Shown here: positions 18,810-24,983 of the stretch, piece by piece | Position numbering within the stretch: the first letter of the stretch is position 1 | How the letters are laid out: each line of letters starts with the position of its first letter | NCBI GenBank assembly: GCA_900319835.1 | Contig: ONPY01000029.1 | Span: 1 to 24,983, forward strand | Direction: 5' to 3' | Length of the DNA stretch: 24,983 bases | Origin: an uncultured Eubacteriales bacterium | Lineage (GTDB): Bacteria; Bacillota_A; Clostridia; Oscillospirales; Oscillospiraceae | The notes under the pieces: model-generated | Told to the model about the DNA's origin: nothing | Database searches by the model: none | What the model saw: the letters and a program-made list of their open reading frames with translations, nothing else | Translations under genes and position numbers: made by a program

Positions 18810-19712
18810 TTACTCCTTCGGCGCAAAGCTCATGATTTTTTTCAGCCGGTGGCTCAGACAGCTCTTGGTGACAGGCGGGTAGCTCAGCAGTGCCAGATCC
18901 GCAAGGCTCGCCTCCGGGTTTGTGATGCGCAGCAGGGCCGCGTCCTTCAGCGGCTCCGGCAGTACATCCAGGCTCCCGTACGCGCGGGAGATGCGGCGGA
19001 TGGCGGCGAGCTGCTCCTGGGCGGCTGCCACGGTCTTGTCGGCGTTGGCGCTGTCGCAGTTGATCTGTCGGGTGACGGTGTTGCGCATCTCCTTCTCCAC
19101 CTTGGCGGTCATGACGGCCATGGCCGTGCCCGGCGCGCCAATGGCGGTGAAGAAGTCCGCGATGGCATCGGCCTGCTTGAAGTACAGCAGAGAGTTTCCC
19201 GCCCGGCTGGTCTCCTTGGGGGAAAAGCCCATGTCCAGCAACAGGGAATAGACCTCCCGGCTGACGCTCTGGTGCGAGGTGGCAAGCTCCAGGTGGTAGC
19301 GCTTTTCGGGGTCTGTGATGCTGCCTCCCGCGAGAAAGGCTCCCCGGATGAAGGACGCGCGGCAGCAGTCCTCCTCCAGCACGCCGAAGTTGACATGGTG
19401 GGAGAGCGTGCCGCCAAACTCCGCCCCGTAGGCGTCGAAGATGGCGCGCAGCTTTTTTTCGTCGGTGATGCCGAAGCTCTTTTTCCCGGCGGTGCCCTCC
19501 GCGGGCAGGCGGTCAAAACTCAGGCCGAAGGCCCGGCGGAAGAGCTTGGGAAGCCGCAAAGCGAAGGCGTCACTTGCGGTGATGATGCGGATTTCCCGGG
19601 CAGAGAAGCTGTTGCAGTAGAGCAGCACCCCGTAGCTCTCGGCCAGGGCGCAGCACTTCCTCTCCGGCTTGTCCCGGCAGAGCTCATCCTTGGCCGCGGA
19701 TGAAAACGACAT
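18810..19712 (-). CDS. whiA: Regulator WhiA
   Basis: DNA-binding protein conserved in Gram-positives; in Streptomyces it controls sporulation septation, and in Bacillus it affects division and chromosome segregation. 300 aa. The N-terminal LAGLIDADG-like fold carries the family motif FIRGAFLAGGSITDPEKRYHLE (about residues 121-142), with no catalytic acids expected. The C-terminal helix-turn-helix is around 245-295 (LADLALLSYPPVTKSCLSHRLKKI). It follows rapZ by 13 bases, so they are co-transcribed. The usual neighbour yvcK is not between them. The start at 19712 is preceded by AAAGGA. Confidence 0.93.
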   Translation of the reverse strand: MSFSSAAKDELCRDKPERKCCALAESYGVLLYCNSFSAREIRIITASDAFALRLPKLFRRAFGLSFDRLPAEGTAGKKSFGITDEKKLRAIFDAYGAEFGGTLSHHVNFGVLEEDCCRASFIRGAFLAGGSITDPEKRYHLELATSHQSVSREVYSLLLDMGFSPKETSRAGNSLLYFKQADAIADFFTAIGAPGTAMAVMTAKVEKEMRNTVTRQINCDSANADKTVAAAQEQLAAIRRISRAYGSLDVLPEPLKDAALLRITNPEASLADLALLSYPPVTKSCLSHRLKKIMSFAPKE

Positions 19713-19725
19713 AGCTCGGTCCTTT

Positions 19726-20583
19726 CTACTTGTCGATGTCCCGGTTGACGTTGACGGCGGAGATGCCCTTGGCCCGGAGATACTCGGTCAGGGCGGCGGC
19801 GATGGCGACGCTGCGGTGCCGCCCGCCGGTGCAGCCGACGGCCACGGTGAGCCCCAGCTTGCCCTCCTCCACATACAGCGGCACCAGAAAGTCCAGCAGG
19901 TCCGTCACTTTTTCCATAAAGGTCCGCGACTGGATGGAGTTAAAGACGTACTGGGCCACGGGCCTGTCCAGACCTGACATGGAGCGCAGCTCCTCCAGGT
20001 AGTAGGGGTTTGGCAGAAAGCGCACGTCAAAGACCAGGTCCGCGTCCAACGGCATACCGTGTTTAAAGCCGAAGGACTCCACCGTCACCTCCAGCTGCCG
20101 CTTGGTTCCCTCCGGGGAGAACAGGCCGAACAGCTTGCTCTGCAGCTGCCCCAGCGTGAGTGTGGAGCTGTTGACGATAAAATCCGCGCGCTCCCGGATG
20201 GGTGTGAGCAGGTCGATCTCCCGGCGCACCGCCTCCTCGATGGAGCCGCCGCGCCTGGCCAGCGGGTGGGGCCGCCGTGACTCCTTGTAGCGCCGCACAA
20301 TGGTGGGCACGTCCGCGTCCATGTACAGGATGCGGCAGTCGCAGTTCATCTCCTTGAGCTGGTCAAGGGTTTTCAGCAGCTCGTCAAAGCCGTTCTTGGC
20401 CCGCACGTCGGTGACCAGAGCCACCTTCTCATAGCGGCCCCCGGTGGCGATGCAGAGCTCGGCAAACTTCGGCATCAGGGCAACGGGCATGTTGTCCACG
20501 CAGTAGTAATCCAGATCCTCCAGCACGTCGGCCGCGCGGCTCTTTCCCGCGCCGGAGAGCCCGGTGATAATCAAGAAATCCAT
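19726..20583 (-). CDS. rapZ: RNase adapter / nucleotide-binding protein RapZ (YvcJ)
   Basis: P-loop nucleotidase/adapter. In E. coli RapZ steers RNase E to the GlmZ small RNA and so controls glucosamine-6-phosphate synthesis; in Bacillus YvcJ hydrolyses GTP/ATP and its role is less clear, and the GlmZ pathway should not be assumed here. 285 aa. Walker A GLSGAGKS (8-15), the following ADVLEDLDYYCVDNMP, and a C-terminal GCTGGRHRSVAIA segment (about 252-264) are diagnostic. AAGGAA is 6 bases upstream of ATG 20583. It lies 115 bases after murB, a gap filled by a palindromic repeat. Confidence 0.93.
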   Translation of the reverse strand: MDFLIITGLSGAGKSRAADVLEDLDYYCVDNMPVALMPKFAELCIATGGRYEKVALVTDVRAKNGFDELLKTLDQLKEMNCDCRILYMDADVPTIVRRYKESRRPHPLARRGGSIEEAVRREIDLLTPIRERADFIVNSSTLTLGQLQSKLFGLFSPEGTKRQLEVTVESFGFKHGMPLDADLVFDVRFLPNPYYLEELRSMSGLDRPVAQYVFNSIQSRTFMEKVTDLLDFLVPLYVEEGKLGLTVAVGCTGGRHRSVAIAAALTEYLRAKGISAVNVNRDIDK

Positions 20584-20602
20584 TGTCGTTCCTTATCCGC
20601 AT

Positions 20603-20697
20603 GCTGTAGGGGGCGGCCTCCGGACGCCCCGTGCCGGTCATCCGGCAGCGGGCCGCCGAGGGTGTATGCCCGCGGGTACGTCGGCCACCCCTACGGC
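20603..20697. repeat. Palindromic repeat unit between murB and rapZ
   Basis: The ends GCTGTAGGGGG (from 20603) and ACCCCTACGGC (to 20697) are near-complementary, and the interior is GC-rich with sub-stems such as GGCGGCCTCCGGACGCC. It fills almost the entire murB-rapZ gap. It looks like a REP-type dispersed repeat; this is judged from structure only. Confidence 0.5.
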
Positions 20698-20698
20698 T

Positions 20699-21694
20699 TC
20701 ATTTCTCTTCCGCTTCCGCGCCCCATACCCGGTGCAGCGGCACCTGGGGGCCGTGGTCCTCCAGCTTGTAGTCCGGGGGCAGGAGGATCATCTCCGGCTC
20801 CAGCACCACCTTGCTGTGCTCATAGACCGTTCTGCGGATGTGCATCATGAGATCATACACGTCGTGGGACGTGGCCCCGCCGGTGTTCACCACAAAGCCC
20901 GCGTGCTTCTCGGAGACCCGGGCCCCGCCCACAGCGTAGCCCTTGAGCCCCGCCTCGTCGATGAGGGCGGCGGCGTAGTGGCCCTCGGGCCGGCGGAAGG
21001 CGCTGCCCGCCGAGGGCAGATCCAGCGGCTGCTTTTCCCGGCGGCGGGCGTTGAGCTCGCGCATCTTCGCGGCGATCTCCTCCCCGTCTCCTCTCTCCAG
21101 GCGGAAGACCGCGGAGACGATGACACAGCCGGGCATCTTCTGGAAGAAGCTCTTCCGGTAGCCGAACTGGCACTGCTCGTTGGTCAGCTCATAGAGGGCC
21201 TGCTCCGGCAGGGAGTTGATGACCACGCTCTCCGTCACGTCCTTGAGCTCCCCGCCGTAGGCCCCGGCGTTCATCATCAGGCCGCCGCCCACGGTGCCGG
21301 GGATGCCGGAGGCAAACTCCAGTCCCTTGAGGCTGTTCTGCTGGGCAAAGTTGGCGAGCTTCGACAGGCTCACCCCCGCCTCGGCGTAGACGGCGCCGTC
21401 CGGCAGGAGGAAGATTTTGTCGAGCTTCTCCGTGCTGATGAGAAACAGGTCCTTGAGCCCCTCGTCCGGGAAGAGGATGTTGGTTCCGTTGCCGAGGATA
21501 TAGGGGGCCAGCTCATGCTTTTTCAGCAGATAGCAGATCTGCGTCAGCCCCGAGATGTCCTGCGGCACGGCCAGGGCACGGGCGGGCCCGCCGATGCGGA
21601 AGGAGCTGTGCGCGCTCATGGGCTCGTTCTCCAGCAGCGTCAGCCCCGGCATGGTCTTTTTGATCTCCTGTATGGCAAGTTCCAGATTTTCCAT
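20699..21694 (-). CDS. murB: UDP-N-acetylenolpyruvoylglucosamine reductase (MurB)
   Basis: Cytosolic FAD enzyme that reduces UDP-GlcNAc-enolpyruvate to UDP-MurNAc with NADPH, the second committed step of peptidoglycan synthesis. 331 aa from ATG 21694, which has GGGAG 7 bases upstream; the frame extends further upstream but into the repeat region without a ribosome binding site. SSFRIGGPA (30-38) and GIPGTVGGGLMMNAGAYGG (130-148) line the FAD site; GSAFRRP holds catalytic Ser231, and the C-terminal LEPEMILL the conserved Glu. The sequence fits type II MurB. The MurB place between hprK and rapZ recurs in Clostridia. Confidence 0.95.
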   Translation of the reverse strand: MENLELAIQEIKKTMPGLTLLENEPMSAHSSFRIGGPARALAVPQDISGLTQICYLLKKHELAPYILGNGTNILFPDEGLKDLFLISTEKLDKIFLLPDGAVYAEAGVSLSKLANFAQQNSLKGLEFASGIPGTVGGGLMMNAGAYGGELKDVTESVVINSLPEQALYELTNEQCQFGYRKSFFQKMPGCVIVSAVFRLERGDGEEIAAKMRELNARRREKQPLDLPSAGSAFRRPEGHYAAALIDEAGLKGYAVGGARVSEKHAGFVVNTGGATSHDVYDLMMHIRRTVYEHSKVVLEPEMILLPPDYKLEDHGPQVPLHRVWGAEAEEK

Positions 21695-21748
21695 AGAGTA
21701 CTCCCGATATTCAAATCGTTTTTCGTCAGGACATGCGCCTGACAAAAG

Positions 21749-21851
21749 CCTCCCTTTCGAAAAGGGAGGTGCCGAGCGCAGCGAGGCGGAGGGATCGAAG
21801 GCTGCGATCCCCCAGTCAGCTTCGCTGACAGCCCCCTTTATGAAAGGGGGC
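21749..21851. repeat. Multi-hairpin repeat between hprK and murB
   Basis: Four adjacent stems fill the gap: CCTCCCTTT/AAAGGGAGG (21749-21757 with 21761-21769), GGATCG/CGATCC (in 21792-21810), GTCAGC/GCTGAC (in 21815-21829) and GCCCCCTTT/AAAGGGGGC (21831-21839 with 21843-21851). I recall units of this style in gut Clostridia genomes, often many copies, but cannot verify here. Confidence 0.6.
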
Positions 21852-21862
21852 CTTCTTTCGAC

Positions 21863-22810
21863 CTAAAACATTCCCTGGTCGATCGCCAGATCGTGCTCGA
21901 AGGCCAGGGCCTCGGCTGCGTTGTAGCCCATCTTCTTCTGGCGGTTGTTCATGGCCGCAAGCTCCATGATCACCGCGAGGTTCCGCCCGGGGCGCACCGG
22001 GATGGTCACCTGGGGGATGCGCACCCCTACGAAGGAGGCGCTCTCGTTCTCCAGACCCAGCCGGTCATAGGCCTTGCCATCGTCCCAGGGCTCCATCTGG
22101 ACGGCCAGATCCACGTTGCACTGGGGCTTGACGGCGCCCATGCCGTAGAGATGGCGGACATTGACCACGCCGATGCCTCTCAGCTCCATGTAGTAGCGGA
22201 TCAGCTCCGGCGCCGAGCCGATAAGCAGATCGCGGCTGACACGCCGGATCTCCACCGCGTCGTCCGCAATGAGGCGGTGGCCGCGCTTGATGAGCTCCAG
22301 CGCCGTCTCGCTCTTGCCGATGCCGCTGTCGCCCATGAGCAGCACGCCCTCGCCATAGATCTCCACCAGCACGCCGTGTACCGTCACCCTGGGGGCCAGA
22401 TACTCCCGCAGGGAGTGGATCAGGTCCGCCTGAAATTCCGAAGTGTCCTCGTCGGTGATGAAGACGTTGCGGTTGTAGCGGCGGGCCATCTCGATGCACT
22501 CGGGAAAGGGCGGCACGCCGTGGCAGATCACCAGGCCCGCGATGTCGTACTGCATGAAGCGCTCAAAGGTCTTTTTGCGCTCCTCGATGGAGAGGGTATC
22601 CAGATACGTGCTCTCTACCCGGCCCATGATCTGGATGCGCTGGGGGTCGAAATAATTGTAAAAGCCCGCCAGCTGCATGGCGGGGCGGTTCACGTCCGCG
22701 GTGCGCACCACGGCGCTCTCATAGTCGCTGGCGAGGTTCAGCGGCGTCAGGTGGGCTTCCTCCACGATGGTCTTGAGCTTGACGGAATATTTGCTGCGCA
22801 TGGCGTTCAC
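21863..22810 (-). CDS. hprK: HPr kinase/phosphorylase
   Basis: Bifunctional enzyme that phosphorylates and dephosphorylates Ser46 of HPr, setting carbon catabolite control in Firmicutes. 315 aa. HGVLVEIYG (145-153) with the conserved His145, Walker A GDSGIGKS (160-167) and the HprK signature region RGIGVVNVRHLYG are intact. The start is GTG 22810, chosen because AAGGA is about 6 bases upstream; ATG 22801 three codons later has a spacing of 15. It is the first gene of the minus-strand cluster, with a promoter at 22856-22884, and is divergent from rpmB. Confidence 0.95.
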   Translation of the reverse strand: MNAMRSKYSVKLKTIVEEAHLTPLNLASDYESAVVRTADVNRPAMQLAGFYNYFDPQRIQIMGRVESTYLDTLSIEERKKTFERFMQYDIAGLVICHGVPPFPECIEMARRYNRNVFITDEDTSEFQADLIHSLREYLAPRVTVHGVLVEIYGEGVLLMGDSGIGKSETALELIKRGHRLIADDAVEIRRVSRDLLIGSAPELIRYYMELRGIGVVNVRHLYGMGAVKPQCNVDLAVQMEPWDDGKAYDRLGLENESASFVGVRIPQVTIPVRPGRNLAVIMELAAMNNRQKKMGYNAAEALAFEHDLAIDQGMF

Positions 22811-22855
22811 TCTTATCCTTTCCGCATTGTGGGATCTGGATGCGTTCTCTTTTCT

Positions 22856-22884
22856 ATATTACTCATTTTCCGGAAATTTGGCAA
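22856..22884 (-). promoter_or_regulatory. Promoter of hprK
   Basis: On the minus strand TTGCCA (22884-22879) and TAATAT (22861-22856) are separated by 17 bases. The spacer contains the perfect palindrome TTTCCGGAAA (22868-22877). The leader would be about 40 bases. Confidence 0.6.
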
Positions 22885-22951
22885 TACTTTTCCACGCATC
22901 CGGGCGTTGCATGGCCCTGCAAAGATTTTTTACCGGATTGAGAAATTTTCC

Positions 22952-22980
22952 TTGCAATTAAGAAATTCATCTGCTATTAT
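22952..22980 (+). promoter_or_regulatory. Promoter of rpmB
   Basis: TTGCAA (22952-22957) and TATTAT (22975-22980) are spaced 17 bases. Start is expected near 22987, about 45 bases before the rpmB ATG. Confidence 0.75.
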
Positions 22981-23031
22981 GTATAAGCTGTCTTTTCGGA
23001 CAGCCAACACAAGCAAGGAGGTGCTTCGACA

Positions 23032-23220
23032 ATGGCAAAGTGCGAATTCTGCGACAAGGGCGTTACCTTCGGCATCAAGGTCAGCCACTCCCACAGAAGA
23101 ACGAACCGTCCCTGGAAGCCCAATGTGAAGCGCGTCAAGGCCATCGTGGACGGAACTCCCAAGCACGTCTACGTCTGCACTCGCTGTCTGCGCAGCGGCA
23201 AGGTCACCCGCGCTGTGTAA
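23032..23220 (+). CDS. rpmB: 50S ribosomal protein L28, zinc-binding form
   Basis: Large-subunit ribosomal protein. 62 aa, the usual Firmicute size. The sequence carries Cys4-x2-Cys7 and Cys49-x2-Cys52, the zinc-ribbon (C+) form of L28; zinc-free paralogues in other bacteria are usually induced in zinc starvation, and none is seen here. The middle is strongly basic (HSHRRTNRPWKPNVKRVKA) as expected for rRNA contact. AAGGAGGTG is 7 bases upstream of ATG 23032. It stands alone with its own promoter and terminator. Confidence 0.97.
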   Translation: MAKCEFCDKGVTFGIKVSHSHRRTNRPWKPNVKRVKAIVDGTPKHVYVCTRCLRSGKVTRAV

Positions 23221-23241
23221 TTGAATCAAATTACCCGAAAC

Positions 23242-23270
23242 GAGCCTGTCCGATCCGGACGGGCTCTTTT
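23242..23270 (+). terminator. Terminator of rpmB
   Basis: GAGCCTGTCCG (23242-23252) pairs with CGGACGGGCTC (23256-23266, one wobble) around a 3-base loop, then TTTT. Outer ACCCGAAA and TTTTCGGGT can extend the stem. A typical intrinsic terminator 22 bases past the stop. Confidence 0.88.
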
Positions 23271-23294
23271 CGGGTTTATGGGAAGTGTAAAAAA

Positions 23295-23440
23295 AGCGCG
23301 CTGCAAAATGCGCTGTCATTGCGAGCCAGTGCTCACACTGGCGTGGCAATCCGTTCTGCCTGCGGATGAAGAGCGGATTCCCACACCAGTGACTTCGGTC
23401 ACTGGTTCGGAATGACGGGTTAGGCATTTTGCAGTGCGCT
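23295..23440 (-). terminator. rsmG terminator arms enclosing a palindromic element
   Basis: The outer arms 23295-23311 and 23424-23440 are 17-bp complements with one G-T pair. On the minus strand the distal arm is followed by seven Ts, so the pair forms an intrinsic terminator just after the rsmG stop (23444-23446). Its loop is 112 bases (23312-23423) and holds a palindromic element. Confidence 0.55.
23312..23423. repeat. Palindromic element inside the rsmG terminator loop
   Basis: Imperfect terminal inverted ends (TGTCATTGCGAGCCAGTG near 23314 and its degenerate complement ending near 23418) contain inner hairpins: GCCAGTG/CACTGGC with CTCA loop (23325-23342) and ACCAGTGAC/GTCACTGGT with a TTCG tetraloop (23384-23405). 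There is no coding capacity. The form is that of a MITE/REP-like element. Similar CATTGCGAG...GTGGCAATCC units are, from memory, widespread, which I cannot verify here. Confidence 0.55.
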
Positions 23441-23443
23441 CTT

Positions 23444-24148
23444 TTATAACGGTTTCTTTTTGATCTGCGCCCAGCGGCGGGGGTAGCGTGCAGGCGACGG
23501 CCCCGTCTTGCGGATCAGCGCCGCGCTGTGGGTCACGTCCGTCCCGGGGACGGTGTAGTCGTATACCTGCTCCACCGTTCCGCCCAGGGTCTTGAGCGCC
23601 ACATAGGCCTCTTTGATCTCCTGCCTGAGCTCCGGCCCCTTCATGGCGAGAAAGGCTCCGCCGGGCCTGACATAGGGCAGGCACAGCTCGCACAGCACGT
23701 TGAGCCGCGCCACCGCCCGGGCCGAGGCAAAGTCAAAGCTCTCCCGCAGCCCGTCGGGGATCTCCTCCGCACGTGCGTGCAGGCACGTCACGTCGCTCAG
23801 CTCCAGCTTTTCGCAGGAGTCCCGCAGAAAGCCGATGCGCTTGTCCAGGCTGTCCAGCAGCGTCAGCTTCATCTCCGGGCAGGCGATTTTCAGCGCAAGG
23901 CCGGGAAAGCCCGCGCCGGTGCCCACGTCCACCAGGCTCTTCCCCCGCAGGTCCTCGAGCTTCAACAGCGCCGCGCAGTCGAGAAAATGCAGCCGCGCCG
24001 CGTCCTCCTCCCCGGTGATGGCGGTGAGGTTCATGACGCGGTTGGTCTGCTCCAGGTTTTCATAGTAGATCCGATAGCGCCGCAGGGCCGTCTCGTCCAG
24101 GGGCAATTCCAGCTCCCGAAAGCCCGCGGTCAGAATATCTTCCAGCAT
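23444..24148 (-). CDS. rsmG: 16S rRNA (guanine-527-N7)-methyltransferase RsmG
   Basis: Methylates G527 of 16S rRNA using S-adenosylmethionine; loss gives low-level streptomycin resistance in several bacteria. About 234 aa. The family motif NLTAIT (near 40) is followed by HFLDCAAL and the SAM-binding VDVGTGAGFPG, then a later FDFASARAVA segment. The C-terminal tail is basic (RYPRRWAQIKKKPL). GGGGAG is 7 bases before ATG 24148; an ATG at 24154 forms a 4-base ATGA overlap with the upstream hydrolase stop but sits almost on the Shine-Dalgarno, so 24148 is more likely. Translation is probably coupled to the hydrolase. rsmG is often beside mnmG; here the neighbour is different. Confidence 0.93.
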   Translation of the reverse strand: MLEDILTAGFRELELPLDETALRRYRIYYENLEQTNRVMNLTAITGEEDAARLHFLDCAALLKLEDLRGKSLVDVGTGAGFPGLALKIACPEMKLTLLDSLDKRIGFLRDSCEKLELSDVTCLHARAEEIPDGLRESFDFASARAVARLNVLCELCLPYVRPGGAFLAMKGPELRQEIKEAYVALKTLGGTVEQVYDYTVPGTDVTHSAALIRKTGPSPARYPRRWAQIKKKPL

Positions 24149-24150
24149 GG

Positions 24151-24983
24151 TCATTCTCCCCGCTCGGAATAGAAATTGTGGCTGCCGATCTGCGCCGTCT
24201 TTTCCAGAGCGCTGTCAAACCACCCGGCGTCGGCATACTCGGGGTTGACAAAGTAGAGGCTCTCCCCCACCGTGTTGGCCCCCTCCAGCACCAGGCAGGC
24301 CGCGATCATCGCCTGCTCGGAGGGATCGTCGCGGATGCCGCCCAGGGCGATGGGCATAAACTGGATGGCGTTGGATGTGTCGTAGATGACCTCAAAGACC
24401 GTGCCGGGGAAGCGCTCGCTCCTCACCCGGTTCATCACCACGTTGCCCACGCCGATCTGGCCGTCCAGCGGCTCAAAGCGGGCCTCGGCGGCGATGATGT
24501 GGGAGAGCCAGTACAGCTCCTCCGTCGGATAGTTCAGCGCATAGTAGTCGTCCCCGCCGGTGAGCAGCTCCATCCCCTCGGAGGAAAAGGCCAGCGTCCC
24601 GTCGGCGTCCTCCGCCGTCAGGGTAAAGAGCTTCTGCAGCGCCCGGGCGGGCAGGTACAGTTCCCCGCCGCGGATCAGCCAGTCCTCCGGCGCCCAGACG
24701 TAGCGCCCGGCGGCGGTGTAGTATTCCTGGCCCCGGCTGCCGCGGACAGCGAGACGGCCGACACGCAGGGAAAAGCTCTCCTCATCCCCGCTCCAGCGCA
24801 TCTCCTGGCCGAAGAAGTCGCACAGGGCCCGCACCGGTACATAGACACAGCCGTTTTTCTGCCAGCCCTTGGCGGCCAGTATCCCGTCTATGGTGACGGC
24901 CACGGCTTCCGCCCCCGCCGGGGCGGGCGCGGCCGGCGTCAGCGAGGCCGCGGGCGTGGGCGTCGCGGGCGCCGGGGTCGGCG
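24151..24983 (-). CDS. SleB-type cell wall hydrolase, 5' end outside the window
   Basis: Partial CDS; the frame is open to the window edge. The visible upstream part reads as a Pro/Thr/Ala-rich linker (PTPAPATPTPAASLTPAAPA), typical of an exported protein after its signal peptide, so the GTG at 24903 is not the real start. Next come two copper-amine-oxidase-like stalk repeats (TIDGILAAKGW...YVPVRALCDFFG and the later YLPARALQKLF), then a C-terminal hydrolase of the SleB/CwlJ family (PF07486): LSHIIAAEARFEPLDGQIGVG with the likely catalytic Glu, NVVMNRVRS, and a SLYFVNP segment. It probably acts on the wall or cortex as a lytic transglycosylase; sporulation involvement is inference. Its stop overlaps rsmG. 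Confidence 0.88.
   Translation of the reverse strand, partial: PTPAPATPTPAASLTPAAPAPAGAEAVAVTIDGILAAKGWQKNGCVYVPVRALCDFFGQEMRWSGDEESFSLRVGRLAVRGSRGQEYYTAAGRYVWAPEDWLIRGGELYLPARALQKLFTLTAEDADGTLAFSSEGMELLTGGDDYYALNYPTEELYWLSHIIAAEARFEPLDGQIGVGNVVMNRVRSERFPGTVFEVIYDTSNAIQFMPIALGGIRDDPSEQAMIAACLVLEGANTVGESLYFVNPEYADAGWFDSALEKTAQIGSHNFYSERGE

Noticed and set aside
21749..21851. CRISPR array
   Set aside because: Stems differ from each other; there are no regularly spaced identical repeats and no cas genes.

Overview
The window is GC-rich chromosomal DNA that reads as a low-oxygen gut Firmicute of class Clostridia, most likely an Oscillospiraceae-type organism. This rests on the gene set (Enterococcus-order V-type ATPase, hprK-murB-rapZ-whiA-dnaE cluster, zinc-type L28, SleB-type hydrolase) and on GC content. 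It is inference; no species is claimed. No phage, insertion sequence with a transposase, CRISPR array or rRNA is present.

Layout: (1) 100-2023, a GH13 oligo-1,6-glucosidase-type gene with its promoter, then a tiny ORF. (2) 1867-2600, about 600 bases dominated by inverted repeats, a degenerate tRNA-like segment and one intact tRNA-Ser(CGA) on the minus strand with a clear promoter and terminator. (3) 2612-6086, a two-gene plus-strand operon: a ribbon-helix-helix protein with a C-terminal region I do not recognise, then clpB, closed by a strong terminator. (4) 6104-14924, a nine-gene minus-strand V-type ATPase operon, transcribed F-I-K-E-C-G-A-B-D (E. hirae naming), from one sigma-A-like promoter whose -35 box lies in a perfect 12-bp inverted repeat. 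(5) 15171-22884, a minus-strand housekeeping cluster transcribed hprK, murB, rapZ, whiA, dnaE; yvcK, commonly found between rapZ and whiA, is absent. (6) 22952-23270, rpmB on the plus strand. (7) 23444-24983, rsmG coupled to an upstream SleB-type cell wall hydrolase whose 5' end runs off the window.

The ATPase operon encodes a complete rotary machine: A3B3 head, D and F-type central shaft (ntpD, ntpG), d-type adaptor (ntpC), a/c membrane rotor-stator (ntpI, ntpK) and E/G-type peripheral stalks (ntpE, ntpF). The K subunit retains the ligand pattern of sodium-binding rings. The hprK cluster joins carbon-status signalling (HprK), peptidoglycan precursor synthesis (MurB), a nucleotide-binding regulator (RapZ/YvcJ), a division/growth regulator (WhiA) and replication (DnaE).

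The most unusual material is non-coding. Intergenic gaps in region 5 and around rsmG hold multi-hairpin palindromic units that look like dispersed repeats, one of them apparently sitting inside the stem-loop of the rsmG terminator. The RHH-clpB operon, with no CIRCE or CtsR box that I could see, is the best candidate for an undescribed regulatory arrangement. I did not find a clear new defence or biosynthetic system.
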